Shown in pieces: positions 4,929 through 7,021 of a DNA stretch of 7,021 nucleotides. Made by a program: the position numbers and the translations under genes. The notes under the pieces were generated by a model. The model ran no database searches. It was given only the letters and a program-made list of their open reading frames with translations, and was not told where the DNA came from. Origin of the DNA: Anaerolineales bacterium (lineage in GTDB: Bacteria > Chloroflexota > Anaerolineae > Anaerolineales > UBA4823); assembly GCA_026415275.1 (NCBI GenBank), contig JAOAHK010000011.1:10574-17594 (forward strand). Reading direction: 5' to 3'. Position 1 is the first letter of the stretch. Each line of letters opens with the position of its first letter.

Positions 4929-5798
4929 ATGGCAATTCCCTATTTTCCAGGCTGTACCTTATCCACCAAAGCTAGCGGTTATGATCGCTCTGGGCGAGCT
5001 GTTGCCCAGGCGTTGGACTTAGAATTCCAAGAACTAAATGAATGGCAGTGTTGCGGCGCCACTTTTCCGCTTTCTACCGATAATGCTATGGCACTGATTG
5101 CCCCAACGCGCTTGTTACGCCAAGCGCAAGACGCTGGCGGGCAAGTAACCACTCTATGTGCCATCTGTTTTCACGTTCTGCGCCGCACGCAACACTTTCT
5201 GCAAGGGCATCCCGACGTTTTGGAGCGCATCAATTGGTTTACCGAAGAACCTTACCTCGGCAACGTGCGCGTTACCCACTTTCTGGAGTTGCTCCGAGAT
5301 AAGCTTACATGGGAAGGCCTGAGGGCAAAGGTTGGACAGCCGCTCCGAGGCTTGAGGGTTGCTCCGTACTATGGTTGCCTGTTGCTGCGCCCACCCAGCG
5401 AAATCCAATTAGACGACCCCGATGATCCGCATATTTTGCATGAATGCCTTTCGGCATTGGGTTGTGAAGTGGTGACCTTCCCCTACCAGTCCGAATGTTG
5501 TGGCTCGTATTTGGCGGTCAATAAGCCGCAAGTGCCGCAGCAATTGGCACAAGATATCCTCGCTTCTGCGCAGCGCCATGGCGCCCAGGCGATGGTCACC
5601 GCTTGCCCCCTTTGTCAATATAACCTCGATTATCCGCAGCAGTCGGTCAGCGGCTGGACGCTCAAACCCCTACCGGTGCTGTATTTTACCCAATTGATGG
5701 CGGTCGCTCTGGGGTTGCCAAGCGAGGATTGGGGCATGGAAAACCACACGGTAGATCCCCGCCCGCTCTTTGAACCCTATCTCGCAACGGTTGCCTAA
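4929..5798 (+). CDS. hdrB: Heterodisulfide reductase subunit B (HdrB-like, two CCG domains)
   Basis: From the ATG at 4929 the protein has 289 residues, normal for HdrB. It holds two complete CCG-type cysteine sets. The first is C9, C41-C42 (WQCCGA) and C77xxC80. The second is C150, C190-C191 (SECCGS) and C226xxC229. In methanogen HdrB such sets bind two noncubane 4Fe-4S clusters that cleave the CoM-S-S-CoB disulfide. With all ten cysteines kept, this protein is probably an active disulfide reductase, but the bacterial substrate is unknown. The frame extends upstream to 4734 inside hdrC. The start at 4929 is chosen because it gives MAIPYFPGCT, the usual HdrB beginning, and has GAGG (4920-4923) five bases before it. 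HdrB sits in the cytoplasm, bound to HdrC. hdrA begins 20 bases after its stop. Confidence 0.94.
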   Translation: MAIPYFPGCTLSTKASGYDRSGRAVAQALDLEFQELNEWQCCGATFPLSTDNAMALIAPTRLLRQAQDAGGQVTTLCAICFHVLRRTQHFLQGHPDVLERINWFTEEPYLGNVRVTHFLELLRDKLTWEGLRAKVGQPLRGLRVAPYYGCLLLRPPSEIQLDDPDDPHILHECLSALGCEVVTFPYQSECCGSYLAVNKPQVPQQLAQDILASAQRHGAQAMVTACPLCQYNLDYPQQSVSGWTLKPLPVLYFTQLMAVALGLPSEDWGMENHTVDPRPLFEPYLATVA

Positions 5799-5818
5799 CA
5801 GGATGGGAGGCTAAATCA

Positions 5819-7021
5819 ATGATTGAACGAGCGTTGGTGGTTGGAGCAGGGATTGCCGGCATTCAAGCCGCACTCGACATTGCCAACAGCGGCTATGAAG
5901 TGGTTTTGGTCGAGCAGGAGCCATCCATCGGTGGGCACATGGCGCAACTTTCGGAGACCTTTCCCACGCTGGACTGCTCACAGTGTATCCTCACGCCGCG
6001 TACAGTCGAGACCGGCAAGCACGAAAATATCCGTCTTTATACTTACAGCGAAATCGACTCCGTCCGACAGGATGAAAACGGCGACTTTCTTGTCCGCATC
6101 CGCCGCAAGGCTGCCTATGTAAATTGGGATCTCTGCACCGGCTGCGGTGTCTGTCAGGAAAAATGCCCCTTCAAGGTTGAGTCGCTCTTCGAGCGCGGCG
6201 TCGGGACGCGCAAAGTGATCTATACCCTCTCGCCGCAAGCAGTGCCGAACAAGCCGGTGATCGATGCCGCAAACTGTCGCTATTTGCAATCCAAATGGGA
6301 TATTGAAGCCGGCCGCGTTCCCGCGGTGGACGCAAAGGGCAACCCGGCTAAACCGAAATGCGGTGCCTGCGAGAAATTCTGCCCTACCGGCGCTATCCAA
6401 TGGGAGCAGAACGATACCTTTTATGAAGAAAAAGTTGGGGCAGTAATCCTCGCCACCGGCTATGACCTCTTCCCACAATCTCGACTGCCCGAATATGGCG
6501 GCGGCAGGATCCCCGATGTGATCGATGGCTTAGCTTTTGAGCGCTTATTAGCTGCCAGCGGACCAACCGCAGGTAAAATCCTGCGCCCTTCCGATGGAAA
6601 GCCGCCGTTGGAGGTCGTGTTTATTCAGTGCAGCGGCTCGCGCGATCCCGAACGCGGCGTTCCCTATTGCTCGAAAATCTGCTGCATGTATACGGCAAAG
6701 CAGGCGATTCTCTACAAACATCGCCTGCACGAAGGGCAAGCTTATGTTTTCTATATCGATGTGCGCGCCGGTGGCAAGGGATACGAAGAGTTTGTCAATC
6801 GAGCGATGGAGGAAGACGGTGTGGTCTATCTGCGTGGTAAGGTGAGCAAACTCTTCCGTGAAGGCGACAAGGTAATCGTCAAAGGGGTGGATACGCTCAG
6901 CAATCGCATGGTAGAAATCGCCGCCGATTTGGTGGTTTTGGCGACCGCCATTATCCCGCGGGCGACCAACCCCCAAGTGGCTGAGCTGTTTGGTGTCCCT
7001 TACGATGAAAACGGCTTTTAC
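5819..7021 (+). CDS. hdrA: Heterodisulfide reductase subunit A (HdrA-like, FAD and 4Fe-4S), 3' end outside window
   Basis: The frame runs from ATG 5819 through the window end, 401 visible residues. GGGAGG (5805-5810) lies eight bases before the start. The protein begins at once with the FAD-binding GAGIAG (9-14), then GGHMAQLSETFPTLDCSQC (38-56), a signature of HdrA. A first ferredoxin set is C106-C109-C112-C116. A second is C153, C181, C184 and C188, with 27 residues between its first two cysteines. Next come the flavin-fold ATGYD (212-216), CSGSRD (271-276) and YCSKICCMY (283-291); Cys271, Cys284, Cys288 and Cys289 are the ligands expected for the cluster close to FAD. In methanogens HdrA splits electron pairs at its FAD between ferredoxin and the HdrBC branch. 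The N-terminal domain of about 140 residues present in methanogen HdrA is absent. The C-terminal ferredoxin domain would lie beyond the window. Confidence 0.94.
   Translation, partial: MIERALVVGAGIAGIQAALDIANSGYEVVLVEQEPSIGGHMAQLSETFPTLDCSQCILTPRTVETGKHENIRLYTYSEIDSVRQDENGDFLVRIRRKAAYVNWDLCTGCGVCQEKCPFKVESLFERGVGTRKVIYTLSPQAVPNKPVIDAANCRYLQSKWDIEAGRVPAVDAKGNPAKPKCGACEKFCPTGAIQWEQNDTFYEEKVGAVILATGYDLFPQSRLPEYGGGRIPDVIDGLAFERLLAASGPTAGKILRPSDGKPPLEVVFIQCSGSRDPERGVPYCSKICCMYTAKQAILYKHRLHEGQAYVFYIDVRAGGKGYEEFVNRAMEEDGVVYLRGKVSKLFREGDKVIVKGVDTLSNRMVEIAADLVVLATAIIPRATNPQVAELFGVPYDENGFY

Noticed and set aside
4513..7021. QmoABC or the sulfur-oxidising sHdr complex instead of HdrCBA
   Set aside because: The order is hdrC, hdrB, hdrA with separate complete HdrC and HdrB. 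There is no membrane QmoC fusion, and the visible genes do not show the sHdr pattern of duplicated hdrC and hdrB. HdrA keeps the FPTLDCSQC and CCMY motifs.

Overview
The window is bacterial and holds eight protein genes: a partial gene at each end and six complete ones between them. No rRNA, tRNA, CRISPR array or insertion sequence is visible. The mix suggests an anaerobic or facultative member of Chloroflexota, perhaps Anaerolineae. It includes a bacterial-type HdrCBA operon, an L,D-transpeptidase with a twin-arginine-like signal, a lipoprotein copper chaperone and an HD-GYP protein. This placement is an inference from gene content and has not been tested.

Layout. Positions 1-1199 (+) hold the end of an HD-GYP phosphodiesterase, overlapped by 4 bases by a two-domain 3-mercaptopyruvate-type sulfurtransferase. 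Positions 1301-1657 (-) encode a small four-helix membrane protein of unknown function with a strong sigma-70-like promoter and a probable terminator. Positions 1808-2875 (+) encode an exported YkuD L,D-transpeptidase whose -10 box lies so close to the ATG that its mRNA should be leaderless. Positions 3996-2888 (-) form a two-gene unit: a DeoR-type HTH fused to a Cys/His-rich NosL-like domain, then a PCu(A)C copper-chaperone lipoprotein. The pairing suggests a metal (copper) responsive module in which the first gene senses and the second handles the metal.

Positions 3997-4512 are a 516-base intergenic region between divergent units. It is rich in structure: phased ATTAT repeats over the regulator promoter, a 12-bp inverted repeat, several hairpins, and a possible 23-codon leader ORF before hdrC. 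Positions 4513-7021 (+) hold hdrC, hdrB and the start of hdrA, closely spaced and each with a Shine-Dalgarno sequence. HdrB carries two intact CCG cysteine sets, HdrC two 4Fe-4S sets, and HdrA FAD and 4Fe-4S motifs. HdrA lacks the N-terminal domain found in methanogen HdrA. In known systems HdrA takes electrons from a hydrogenase, formate dehydrogenase or FlxABCD-type partner, and HdrC and HdrB pass them to a disulfide. The electron donor genes are not in the window, and the disulfide substrate cannot be told from the sequence.

The most notable observations are the HTH/NosL-like fusion regulator with its repeat-rich promoter, and the hdrC leader with its inverted repeat, possible leader ORF and alternative hairpins. 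All regulatory calls come from reading the bases by eye.
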